A program made the translations under genes and the position numbers. A model generated the notes under the pieces. That model made no database searches. It was not told where the DNA came from and worked only from the letters and a program-made list of their open reading frames with translations. From an uncultured Ureaplasma sp. (GTDB lineage Bacteria; Bacillota_I; Bacilli_A; Mycoplasmatales; Mycoplasmoidaceae), in the NCBI GenBank assembly GCA_902789825.1, contig CADAPK010000001.1:165270-229269 (forward strand): a DNA stretch of 64,000 nucleotides, given 5' to 3'. This document shows, piece by piece, positions 10,901 through 20,871 of this stretch (its first letter is position 1; every line of letters begins with the position of its first letter).

Positions 10901-12469
10901 TAAATCGTTAGATTTAAGTATAACAATGATTTTGTTAAGAAGAATAGTAATTTTTTCGATATTTTTAGGTTTACTAATTAAATCGTAGACATTGGCAAGA
11001 TCAAGATAAGAATTAATTTTTGATTTATCAGTTCCATCGTTAAATTTATTTAATTTCCTTTGTGATAGCATGAAAAGTTTCATCATCGGAAAAACAATAA
11101 TTTTTTCACCTTTATTCTCATTTAACTTAGAAAGAGGATATAACTCGTCATCCCCACTAAATTTTTCCCAACTTAAAAAATTTAAACATGCTGGTTCATC
11201 ATTATCGTTAGCAAAAATCAAATCATTATATAGTGAACCATAAACCATAATATTAGCGGTAGTATGTGATGATAAATTAGAACCTAAAACCAATTTTAGA
11301 GAATTATTAGATGCATCATTTTCATTAAAATTGTTAATGTTGATGGTTCCATTAGATAGATCTTTCGGAATATAAAATTTATTTTCTGGAATTTCGATCG
11401 AACTCTCATTATCATTTTTATCAATTTTATCTTTATCAACGATCTTTCCAGCATTTTCACTAGGATTAGAATATAGGGATAAAAGACTTCGATTAAACTT
11501 TTTAAAAAAATCTTGATAATGTTGGAATGTCTTACCATCATTATTCGCAAAACAAGGAAAAATTTCACTTGGTCTAGCATTATCATTGAGTTCACTAAAA
11601 TTGTAAATTGTTGACAAACCGCTATAACCATTATTCATTGCTTTAGGGGGGGCTGAATAATCGAAATTTGCTTCAACAATAAAAAAAGGTTTTTCAGTTG
11701 CATATCAACGATCAAAAACATATTGCTGAATCGTAGCATAATCACCATCAAGATTTGATGCTAGATATTTACTATCAGCATTATCAGGCATAAAAAAACT
11801 ATTGCTTTTTGCATAAAAACCTATATTTGACCAACAACTAGGATCGTTTAGTAAACTAGGATCAAAATTACTTTTAATATCACAAAAAATATTTGGAAAT
11901 TTTGATTGACCATCGTTTTTTTCTGAAATAGTAAAATAATCTCTTTTTCAAACGTTATCAATAAAATCATTACGAACTTTTTCAACTAATTTTTTATGCT
12001 TATAACTTTTTTCAGTACCACCATTATCCGATAGAACTTCATTTTGTAAATAAAATTGATATTGCGAACCATATACATCTTTTTTCTTTTGAACCAACTC
12101 ATTATATTCATCATCAATTTCTTGTTTTCATTGTTTAAGATTGGTAGCAAAAATAACATTACCACCAGCAGCTCGATCCTCATACCATTTTAAAATAATT
12201 TCATTCGCAAGAGCATATTTAAATTTTGCATAATATTCTTTATCTTTTAAAGCACCTAAAATTGCATCCTTATAATCAAGATCATTAATAAGTTTTCCCA
12301 ATGGGTTCAAACTTAACAAATCATTGTTTATTGTTGGAATTTTAGAACAACTCGATAATGTCGATAAAAAAATTGAAGGATATATACATAAAACACTTGC
12401 AAAAAGTAGAATTTGATTAAACCTTTTTTTTTGCTTTTTACCAAAAATTTTAACTTTATTATTCACCAT
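7946..12469 (-). CDS. Giant surface lipoprotein, 1507 residues, family unknown
   Basis: A single open frame from ATG 12469 to TAA 7946-7948 once many UGA codons are read as Trp; I checked the gaps between UGA codons for TAA/TAG in this frame and found none. The N-terminus is basic (FGKKQKKRF), then a hydrophobic segment and the lipobox-like STLSSCSK, predicting lipid anchoring on the outer face of the membrane at about Cys41. The remainder is hydrophilic, rich in Asn, Asp, Lys and Ser. A helical repeat is visible at residues about 507-545 and 557-597. Length and style resemble the large MG307/MG309-type mycoplasma lipoproteins, but I do not recognise a specific family. It is divergent from the suf operon. 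Confidence 0.8.
10679..10951 (-). repeat. Two-copy helical repeat inside the giant lipoprotein
   Basis: Two successive segments share the pattern LLNKIIVILKSNDLQKFDKL / FLNEVINAIITNDDKVFDAL, followed by LGKIIVAIK / FEKIFSAIK, with spacing of about 50 residues. The copies are diverged at DNA level, so this is an old protein repeat with no slippage tract seen. It could be a helical-hairpin unit; no function can be given. Confidence 0.5.
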
Positions 12470-12479
12470 AATTCAACGA

Positions 12480-12498
12480 TTTTATAATTATTATAAAA
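12480..12498. promoter_or_regulatory. Palindromic overlapping divergent -10 boxes (giant lipoprotein / sufC)
   Basis: A perfect 19-base inverted repeat (TTTTATAAT T ATTATAAAA) contains TATAAT on the plus strand (12483-12488) and on the minus strand (12495-12490). It lies centrally in the 48-base gap between sufC (ATG 12518) and the lipoprotein (ATG 12469). The boxes are so close that only one polymerase could bind at a time. Promoter assignment is inferred from sequence only. Confidence 0.5.
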
Positions 12499-12517
12499 TA
12501 ATTATTCTCTCATACAA

Positions 12518-13258
12518 ATGAACGTTTTGCAGCTAAAAAATTTAACCGTTAAAAACAAAAAAAAAATAATTTTAAAAAAAATTAATCTTTATGCAAAAAC
12601 GGGTGATATTATTGCAATTATTGGGGCAAATGGGGTTGGTAAAAGTAGTCTGTTAAAAGCAATAATGAAACATTTTTCCTACAAAATAACTAATGGCTCA
12701 TTAAGTTATAACAACAAAAAAATAAACAATTTTAGTACTTATGATATGGCAAAATTAGGATTTTATTATTTAGATCAAAATCCTGTTGGAATTGAAGGGA
12801 TAAAATTAATCGACTTATATCGCACAATTTATCAGAATTGTCACCAAAAAATTGAAATGGTTGACTTTTATAAAAAAATCATGTTAGAGCTGAAGCAATT
12901 TAATCTAAAACCCGATATTTTAAATCTCGATAACACAATGCTATCGGGTGGTCAATCAAAAAAAAACGAATTAATACAATTAGATTTAATCGACCCACAC
13001 GTTATTATGCTTGATGAAATTGATTCTGGTTGTGATGTTGATTTTATAAAAATCATTGCTAAATATGTTAATAAAATTAAAGTAAATAAAATAATTTTTC
13101 TTGTTTCACACCAACAAAAATTATTTAATTTAATTAAACCTAATAAGTTTATTCTTTTACACAATAATACGATTGCTGAAACCGGAAAAAACGAAAAAAT
13201 TAATAAAATTTTAAATTTGGGTTTTGAAAAATATCTAAAAAATAATGATGACCACTAA
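12518..13258 (+). CDS. sufC: Fe-S cluster assembly ATPase SufC
   Basis: ABC-type ATPase of the SUF Fe-S scaffold complex, 246 residues, normal size. Motifs: Walker A IGANGVGKSSLL, signature LSGGQSKKNELIQ (the SufC-specific form of the ABC signature), Walker B VIMLDEIDSGCDVD, and the H-loop VSHQQKL. It would bind SufB and SufD and drive cluster transfer in the cytosol. First gene of a tight operon: it overlaps the next gene by 14 bases. Confidence 0.93.
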   Translation: MNVLQLKNLTVKNKKKIILKKINLYAKTGDIIAIIGANGVGKSSLLKAIMKHFSYKITNGSLSYNNKKINNFSTYDMAKLGFYYLDQNPVGIEGIKLIDLYRTIYQNCHQKIEMVDFYKKIMLELKQFNLKPDILNLDNTMLSGGQSKKNELIQLDLIDPHVIMLDEIDSGCDVDFIKIIAKYVNKIKVNKIIFLVSHQQKLFNLIKPNKFILLHNNTIAETGKNEKINKILNLGFEKYLKNNDDH

Positions 13259-13886
13259 AGACAAAAAAAAAGTTACTAAAAATATTATTATTGATCCTAA
13301 GAAAAAAAAGATAAATTTGACATTCAACAAGGCGGGTATTTTTAATTTATATTTATTTAATTATTGTAAAAAAAAACATGTGTGTCAAATTAATATTTAC
13401 CTAAAAAATAGGATCATTGTAAACATTTATTGCTTAATTTTGGCATATTTGCAAACCGAAAAAATTACCATAAATGTATACCATTATAAGAAAAAATCAC
13501 AAAGTTTTGTAAAAGCAAAATTATTCGCAACAAAAAAAGCTAATCTTATTTTCAATTGTTTTTCAAGGATTGAAAAAAACATCATTGAAAATAATCTTGA
13601 ACAAAGTATTGATGGTTTTATCCTTGATGATACTGCTAAAATCGATGTTGTTCCTTCTTTAACGACCCAAACAAATAATTCTATCGCTAAGCACAATGTT
13701 AATTTGGGAAAAATTGATCCAAAAATTTTATTTTATCTTAGTAGCAAGGCAATAAAAAACAGTCAAATTTACGAACTATTTTTGCTTAATTTTTTTATTC
13801 AAAGTAATTTTTTAACAATTTTTAAAGAAAAAAAGATAATTGAAACAATTGAAAATTTCTTTATGATTACAGACAATGAATATTAA
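13245..13886 (+). CDS. sufD: SufD-like Fe-S assembly protein, half-size
   Basis: Position between sufC and sufS and a SufBD-like C-terminal core identify this as SufD. The core is seen in AKIDVVPSLTTQTNNSIAKHNVNLGKIDPKILFYLSSKAI (given here as a region about residues 125-165, with key residues His147 region and GKID). It has 213 residues against about 430 for typical SufD, so the N-terminal domain and part of the beta-helix are missing. Two ATGs are adjacent (13245, 13248). It overlaps sufC by 14 bases and sufS by 11, suggesting translational coupling. Its partner SufB is near full length. Confidence 0.72.
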   Translation: MMTTKDKKKVTKNIIIDPKKKKINLTFNKAGIFNLYLFNYCKKKHVCQINIYLKNRIIVNIYCLILAYLQTEKITINVYHYKKKSQSFVKAKLFATKKANLIFNCFSRIEKNIIENNLEQSIDGFILDDTAKIDVVPSLTTQTNNSIAKHNVNLGKIDPKILFYLSSKAIKNSQIYELFLLNFFIQSNFLTIFKEKKIIETIENFFMITDNEY

Positions 13887-15084
13887 TCAAATACGCAAAC
13901 AAATTCCATGAATAAAAAATAATAAAGACAAAATTTATTTTGATAATGCTGCGACAACATTGAAACCAAAATGTGTGATCGACAAAATTTCATATTATTA
14001 CACCCATTTAGGAATAAACATCCATAATACCGATTCAACATTTTGTTTTGATGTTTATAAAAAAATTGAAATGGCACGAAAAACCATTGCAAAAGTAATT
14101 AATTGCTCGCCCGAAAATATTTGTTTTGTTAGTGGAGCAACCGAGGGTTTAACAATGATTGCTCACGGACTAGCCCACTACTATAAAAAAGCTGAAATTT
14201 TATTAAACGACTTCGAACACGCAAGCAATCTATTACCTTGATATCACGAAAAACAAAAAGGCTTTTTTAAGATTAAATTTGTTAATATAAATGGAAAATT
14301 TAACGAAAAAACTATTATTGAATCGATTACAAAAAACACAAAAATTATTGCCTTAACTCTTGCAAGCAATGTCTATGGTAATAGCATTGATAATTATTCA
14401 AAATTATGCGCGCAAATTAAAAAGATTAATAAAAAAATTATTATTGTACTAGATGCCACCCAGTATTTAGCACATAAATGAATTAAACAATTACGCGATA
14501 TCGATTTTATTGTTTGTTCCGCACATAAATTTTTTGGACCACTGGGAATAGGTTTTGTCTATTTAAAAAAAGATTGAATCACAAAAATACAACCATTGAG
14601 ATATGGTGGTGGGATGAATGAAACAATAACTAAAATAAAATTTCAACTATATAATAACATCCAAAAATTTGAAGGCGGAACACAGCCTCTTGCCGAAATT
14701 ATTGGTTGACAAGAAGCAATAAAATTTATCGATAACATTGGCATAAAAAATATTATTGATTATGAACATAAGTTAAAAAAATATTTTGTTAAAAAAATGT
14801 CGACAATAAAAGATTTGGAAATTTATAACCCTAATACTCCTTTGCCAATAATCATTTTTAACTATAAAGGAATCAATGCGCAAGATTTTGCTAGTTGATT
14901 AGGAACAAAAGGAATCATTTGTCGCTCCGGATTAAGTTGCGCTAAGCTTATAAAAAATATCTTAAAAAAAGACAATTTTGTTCGTTGTTCCTTGTCAATT
15001 TACAATACAAGAAAAGAAATTGATTATCTATATAAAGTCATAAAATCATATAAAAAAGGAGAAGAAATAAGAAAAATTTTATAA
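13876..15084 (+). CDS. sufS: Cysteine desulfurase SufS
   Basis: PLP enzyme that takes sulfur from cysteine for Fe-S clusters, 402 residues. ATG 13876 lies inside the end of sufD, and UGA codons (for example 13909 and 14239) are read as Trp. Motifs: [11 protein letters not shown] near the N-terminus, [13 protein letters not shown], the PLP lysine in [11 protein letters not shown], and the catalytic Cys in [12 protein letters not shown] near the C-terminus (equivalent to RxGxxC). The gene's stop touches the sufU start. The SufS assignment, as opposed to IscS, follows from operon context and from the short loop before the catalytic Cys. Confidence 0.93.
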
Positions 15085-15531
15085 ATGACAAAGAATTTTG
15101 ATTTAGCCCAACAAACAATCATTGATCATTATGAAAATCCACGAAATAAAATTAGCAAATCAAAAGCGATAAAAATTAAATATGTGAGGGGTCATAGTGA
15201 TTCACCTTCTTGTATTGATAATATCGATGCCTATATAAAAATAAAAAATCAACGAATTCTTGATTTAAAATTTAGTGGTGTTGGTTGCGCTATTTGTACT
15301 TCTTCAACCGATATTATGACCATTATTTTAAAAAATAAAACACCGAAAAAAGCAAAAGAAATAATTGATAATTACAATAAAATGATTTTAGGAAAAAAAT
15401 TTGATAAAAAAAATTTGAGCGAATTGTTTTTCTATCGAAATGTACACAAACAACCTAATCGCATAAAATGTGCTTTAGTCGGTATTCAAGCTATCAAAAA
15501 TGCAATAGAAAAATATGAAAAAAGTAAATAA
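15085..15531 (+). CDS. sufU: Zinc-dependent sulfurtransferase SufU
   Basis: Accepts persulfide sulfur from SufS and passes it on, 148 residues. The four Zn ligands expected from B. subtilis SufU are visible: Cys and Asp in SPSCIDN (family NPxCGD, with Gly replaced by Ile), Cys in GVGCAICTSS, and Cys in NRIKCALVG. It starts directly after the sufS stop and overlaps sufB by 17 bases. Neighbourhood and ligands make the call secure. Confidence 0.9.
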   Translation: MTKNFDLAQQTIIDHYENPRNKISKSKAIKIKYVRGHSDSPSCIDNIDAYIKIKNQRILDLKFSGVGCAICTSSTDIMTIILKNKTPKKAKEIIDNYNKMILGKKFDKKNLSELFFYRNVHKQPNRIKCALVGIQAIKNAIEKYEKSK

Positions 15532-16834
15532 AGGTTTTCTTTTAAAAAAAGGTATAGACGAAAAAATCATTAAAAGAATTTCACAAATTAAAAATGAGCC
15601 AAAATGAATGTTGAACATTCGTTTAAAGGCTTTTCGTTTTTTTGTAAAAAGCAAAAATCCTCTTTGAGCAAAAGAATTAAAAAAGATAAATTTTAATGAT
15701 TATGTTTATTATTCTTCAATACCAAATAATTGGAATGAATTACCAAAAAAAATTAAACAAATTTTTAAAAAAAAATCGTCACTAAATACAAAGAGTGTTG
15801 TTTGCGGAGAGAATAGACAATATGATTCTGAGATCATTTACAATAGTCTACAAAAAAAACTTAAAGATAAAGGTATAATTTTTTGCCGTCTTGAACAAGC
15901 CGTTAAATCCTATCCCTCCCTCGTCAAAAAATACTTTGCAAAATTGATGAAAATTAATGAAAATAAATATGTTGCTTTAAATACCGCTGTTTGATCGGGT
16001 GGTAGTTTCATTTATATTCCGAAAAATGTAAACTTAACTAAACCGTTACAAACACATTTTCATATTAATACGAAGAATGTTGGGCAATTTGAACGGACAT
16101 TAATAATTGTTGAACAAAACTCATCACTAAAATATATTGAAGGTTGCACCGCTTTAATTTCACCGCAGGCAAATTTACATACGGCTGTTGTTGAAATTTT
16201 TGTAAAAAATGAAGCCTCATGTCGTTACATAACAATCCAAAATTGATCTAAAAATGTTTTGAATTTGGCAAATAAGCGAGCAATTGTTAATCAAAATGGA
16301 AAAATGGAATGGATTGATGGAAATTTTGGTTCAAAATTAAATATGAAGTATCCATGCATAATTTTACAAGGGAAAAATAGCATGGGGAAGTATGTATCAA
16401 TTGCTCATGCAAAAAAAAATACAATTCACGATACAGGAGCAAAAATGATTCATCTAGGACAAAATACAAAATCATATATCCTTGCTAAGACAATTAATGA
16501 TCGTAATAGTCAAACGATTTACCGAGGTTTGGTAAAGATTGCACAAAGTGCAAAAAAATCTTTTAGTAATGTCATGTGTGACACATTGTTGCTTGATGAT
16601 AATTCCTTAACACAAACGATTCCAAGAGAAATAATTGGTAATACCACTTCAACAATTAAGCATGAAGCAAAAATAACAAATCTTGATCGTGAGAAAATGT
16701 TTTATTTAAACAACAAAAAAATCGATTATAGTGAAGCAAAAAATTTATTGTCGTTTGGTTTTATTCAATCTTTTACAAAAGAATTACCTATGGAATATGC
16801 AATCGAAATAAAACGTTTAATGAATGAATATTAA
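15515..16834 (+). CDS. sufB: Fe-S cluster scaffold SufB
   Basis: Scaffold on which the cluster is built with SufC and SufD, 439 residues (family about 465). ATG 15515 is within sufU; in-frame UGA codons near 15604, 15667, 15991 and 16243 are Trp. Visible: EPKWMLNIRLKAF at the N-terminus, WSGGSFIYIPKNV, EQNSSLKYIEGCTAL (the conserved YxEGC), and the C-terminal NKKIDYSEAKNLLSFGF, which precedes the helical end. Without UGA read-through only the last 191 residues are apparent. Confidence 0.92.
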
Positions 16835-16844
16835 CGATTTAATT

Positions 16845-17267
16845 TTAGTGGTTAAATAACCATGATTTGAGAATTAAAACTGCGGAAATTTTATCTTTAA
16901 TTTTTTTAATTTTGCTACTTTTTAAACCAATTTCTTTTAATGAATTAATTGCAAAAACTGTTGAATATTTCTCATCTTCAAGAAAAATTTTTACCGATTT
17001 AAAATTTTGTTTTAATTGATCGTAAAATTTTTCAACAAAAAACGTTTGAGAACTTTTACTACCAGATTCATATAAAGGATAACCTAAAACAATTGTATCA
17101 ATCTCATAGTTATAAAGATGAAAAATTTCTTTAATCTTCGTAATACATAGATTTAAATCACAATGGGGGTAAAAGTAATTTTCTAGACCATTAACGATCA
17201 TTTTTTTATTGTCAGTAATTGCAATCCCTAATGATTTTGTCCCTAAATCTAACCCTAATGCACGCAT
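16845..17267 (-). CDS. ruvX: YqgF/RuvX family putative Holliday junction resolvase
   Basis: RNase H-fold protein of 140 residues, implicated in 16S rRNA 5' processing or Holliday junction resolution. It begins MRALGLDLGTKSLGIA, the diagnostic first strand, with VLGYPL (family VVGLP) and DEKYSTVFAI (family DERxST) following. A longer upstream frame exists, but the first block starts at this Met. Convergent with sufB and divergent from proS. Confidence 0.88.
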   Translation of the reverse strand: MRALGLDLGTKSLGIAITDNKKMIVNGLENYFYPHCDLNLCITKIKEIFHLYNYEIDTIVLGYPLYESGSKSSQTFFVEKFYDQLKQNFKSVKIFLEDEKYSTVFAINSLKEIGLKSSKIKKIKDKISAVLILKSWLFNH

Positions 17268-17337
17268 TCTTTCAATAAAAGCAAATATATAATTTAGTAT
17301 ATTATTAAACAAAATAAAAAATAACAATTATTTAGTT

Positions 17338-18822
17338 GTGAAAAATAAAAATATTGTTCCAAAAGAAACGAATTTTTCAGCTTGATACTCTTCGATAATA
17401 AGCGAAGCGAAGTTAGCATTATATACTTCGGTTAAAGGGTCGATTATTTTTTTACCAAATGCCTGATTAATTTGACAATTAATCAAAGAAAAAATTGATG
17501 ATGAATTTAAAAAAATAGGGGTCAAAAATGTACAACTTCCAACTTTTATAAATGCCAATGATTTTGTGAAAGAAGTAAAACATATTAGTGGTTTTGCACC
17601 TGAAACATTTACCGTTAGTACATGTTTGTCCAATCCACTTAAATTAAATAGTGCTAACGATTTTCAAATAACTGATAATTTTATCGTAAACAAGCAAAAT
17701 ATTTCGTTTCATGATTCAATAATTATTAGACCAACATCGGAAGTAATTTTTTGTGATTGTTTTAAGAAAATCCTTAATTCGTATAATGATCTGCCAATTT
17801 TGTACAATCAATGATGCAATGTTTTTCGCAACGAAAAAAATACTAGACCTTTCTTGCGAACAAATGAATTTTATTGACAAGAATTACACACAATTCATCA
17901 AACGGAACAAGAAGCAATTGCCCAAACACTTCAAACAATTAAAATTTATAAAAAAATTTTAAAAAATGAATTGTGCATGCCTTTCATTTATGGTGAAAAA
18001 ACAGTTAACGAACGCTTCGCTGGTGCAATAAAAACTTTTGCATTAGAATCACTAATGCCAGATGGACAAGCATTGCAATGCTGTACAAGCCACTATTTAG
18101 GTCAAAATTTTGCGAAAGCATATGATATAAAATATCAAAATCAACATAACCAATTTGATTATGTTTACCAAACTTCCGCTGGGTTAAGTACAAGAATAAT
18201 TGGTGGTTTAATCATGACACACAGTGATAATAATGGTTTAGTTTTACCTTTGAATCTTGCTCCAATTCAAATTGCAATTATTCCACTAGAAAAAGATAAT
18301 TTGCAAATTAATAATTGCATAAAAAATATTTTAAAAAACATAAAAAATAAGTATCGTATTGAAATTGATGATAGTGACAAAAGCTTAGGTTTTAAAATAA
18401 ATAACTATCAAATACAAGGGACAGTCTTCATTATTTTAATTGGCAAAAATGAAATCCAAAAAAATGTTTTGACAATAATTCAAAGGAATCAACACGAAAA
18501 AATAGAAATTAATCCAATTAATTTAAAACATTTTTTAAAGGAAAATGGAAAAAACTACCAAAAGCAGCTATATGAAAAAGCAAAATGTTTTTTTAATTCA
18601 TCAATTGTTAAAGTAAACAATTTTGACGAATTTAAACAAGCAATTAATCAACATAAATTTGTCGAAGTAAAATTTAAACAATCTATTGAAAATGAAGAAA
18701 AGATTAAAAAGCTTACTGGTGCAACAGCACGATGTATTAAACATAAAGCTAAAAAAAATGATAAATGTTTTTTTTCAAACGAACAAGCAACTGATATTGT
18801 TTACTTCGCTCGTTCATATTAA
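17338..18822 (+). CDS. proS: Prolyl-tRNA synthetase (ProS type 3)
   Basis: Charges tRNA-Pro. 494 residues, of the archaeal/eukaryote-like class with no YbaK editing insert. I place the start at GTG 17338, because no in-frame ATG precedes the conserved block FSAWYSSIISEA and upstream codons leave the family. Motifs: GVKNVQLPTFI (motif 1), RPTSEVIF then WCNVFRNEKNTRPFLRTNEF (motif 2), and the C-terminal anticodon-binding domain. Several UGA(Trp) codons are needed in the first 200 residues. A likely -10 TATAAT lies at 17288-17293. Confidence 0.9.
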
Positions 18823-18824
18823 AA

Positions 18825-20099
18825 TTATTCAATTTCGAATTCAATGCCATCAATAAAAAAAGAATCTTTTTCTTTAGCACCATTATTCTTTAAAATTTCA
18901 TCGATTCGACAATTATTCATTTTTTCTTTAAAACGCCAAATGTTATCTTTTGTGTTCAACGGAATTTTTGCCAATCAATATGATAAATATTTGCTATGAA
19001 TTATTCATTTATTATCCTGCTTAATAAAAGTAAAATTTTTTGATGAATCATTTTGTGTATTTTCGACAATTATTGGTTTAATAGTTTTTTTATCAATAAT
19101 TTTTTTTGATAAATTTTTTGATTTTTTTAAATTTTTAAATATTAATTCTTTCAAGAAACTAAGATTTTGTTTTTTTAATGCACTAATTGAAATAAGATCA
19201 TTATCTTTTATTTTCATTCTTAATTGCTCAAATTGAACCGTTGCACCATCAAGATCATTTTTGTTCGCGACGATCAATTGTACTTTTTTGACAAGTTGTT
19301 TATCATATTTTTTTAATTCATTGTTAATAATAGTGTATGATTCATATGCATTATTTTCTTCTAATGAAACAACATGAAGAAGAAGATGACAGCGTTCAAT
19401 ATGTTTTAAAAAATCAAAACCCAAACCTTTATTTTGTGATGCCCCCTCAATTAAACCAGGAATATCGGCAATAACGATATTATTTTTTTGTCAATTCATC
19501 ACACCCAAAATTGGATTTAATGTGGTAAATTGATAATTAGCAATTTTGGGTTTTGCATTTGTTAAACGAGAAATTAATGTGCTTTTGCCAACATTTGGTA
19601 GGCCAACCAAACCAACATCAGCTATATATTTTAGTTCAATTTTAATAAAAATTTCTTCTCCTTTATCGCCATTTTCATATAGTGTTGGTGCTTTATTGCG
19701 CGAGGATTTAAAAAAAGCATTGCCATGTCCCCCTTTACCACCATGAGCAAGAACGAATTTTTCCTGGTTGTGAATAACATCAAATAATATTTCTTGTGAT
19801 GTAATGTCACTTATTTGACTGCCTAATGGGACTTTTATATAAATATCCTCACCGTCTTTACCAAAGCAATTTTTCGGTTGACCATTTTGTCCGTTTTGAG
19901 CTACAATGTTTTTCAAGTATCGTAAATGAAATAATGAATTAACATTTTCATCACCAACAATAATGACATTACCACCTCTCCCCCCATCACCACCAGCGGG
20001 TCCACCTTCTGGATAGTGTGCTTCTCTTCTTCAAGCGACAATACCATTGCCACCATTACCAGCTTTTACTAAGATTTCACATTTATCAACAAATTGCAT
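18825..20099 (-). CDS. obgE: GTPase Obg (50S assembly)
   Basis: Essential GTPase for large-subunit maturation, 424 residues. The N-terminal glycine-rich Obg fold is clear ([40 protein letters not shown]). G domain: [25 protein letters not shown]. The C-terminal OCT domain ends [11 protein letters not shown] codons at several sites are Trp. The stop lies two bases beyond the proS stop (convergent), with no obvious terminator. Confidence 0.95.
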
Positions 20100-20101
20100 T
20101 A

Positions 20102-20842
20102 TTAATTATTTTTTGTTTCAACAAACGTCTTATTGTTTTGCTTATGTTTTTTTCAGAAAAATATTTTTTTTTGTAAATCATTGAAATAAATTTTGTTTTC
20201 ATCGTTAGGATAAGTACATAAGAATAATCTTTTTTGCTTATTACCGGTAGAGATAATTAAAATGATTTTGTTAACGATGTAATTGCTTAAGACGAAACTT
20301 ACTAAAAGCAAAAGAGAAATAATAATGATTCTTAAGATCAAAAAATATTTATTATGCGGAATTAAATGGGAAAAGATAAATCCATTACCAGTAATTCCAA
20401 TTGTGGTGGAAAAGGGGATCACATCAATATTTGAAATCTTAAAAAAGTAAAGAATTATCGGATAAATAATCGATCAAATTAATAGAACTAAGCATGGAAT
20501 AAAAATCAAAGGATTAATCCACATTAAATCTGAAAGAATTTGACAATTTTTTCCAATTTTATGTAATAATTCTATTTTTAATGTTTCCCTTCCTTCAACA
20601 AAAAAATCACCAAATTTTTTCGCGATTTCATCAATATTTTTATGATTAATATTTCCATGCCAAAGACGTTGATTTTTTGCAATTAATCAATTTAAATTTG
20701 AAAAATTAAATTCACCATAAAATAATCAAATGAAAATTAGAGGAAGTAAAATGAAAAGAAAAGATGATAAAAATATTCATCACCCCTTTGTGTGATAAAA
20801 ATTATTTAATGTTGATAGTTTTTGGTTTTTTAGCAAAGACAT
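20102..20842 (-). CDS. Unknown membrane protein, 246 residues
   Basis: The frame opens at ATG 20842 after an in-frame TAA (20852-20854) and ends two bases before the obgE start; several UGA(Trp) codons are inside. It shows a first membrane helix (IFLSSFLFILLPLIFIWLF), a basic soluble stretch of about 50 residues, then two to three more helices, and a charged C-terminal tail. The gene is probably co-transcribed with obgE. I do not recognise the family. The N-terminal Trp-rich start (KGWWIF) depends on UGA decoding. Confidence 0.7.
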
Positions 20843-20850
20843 TCATTTTA

Positions 20851-20865
20851 TTTATACAATATAAT
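20851..20865. promoter_or_regulatory. Divergent -10 boxes giving near-leaderless transcripts (lspA / membrane protein)
   Basis: Plus-strand TATAAT at 20860-20865 ends six bases before the lspA ATG at 20872. On the minus strand TATAAA at 20856-20851 ends eight bases before ATG 20842. Transcription starting 6-8 bases after the -10 box would begin at or within a base or two of each start codon. Confidence 0.5.
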
Positions 20866-20871
20866 GAAAAC

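Noticed and set aside
10653..10988. Plus-strand open frame opposite the giant lipoprotein
   Set aside because: Mirror of a Lys/Asn-rich repeat region; no start signal and no recognisable protein.
17328..17633. Minus-strand open frame of about 100 codons opposite the start of proS
   Set aside because: The plus strand encodes conserved prolyl-tRNA synthetase blocks throughout, so this is a shadow.
20764..20871. Earlier ATG for lspA
   Set aside because: Would overlap the divergent membrane-protein gene and start upstream of the well-placed -10 box at 20860.
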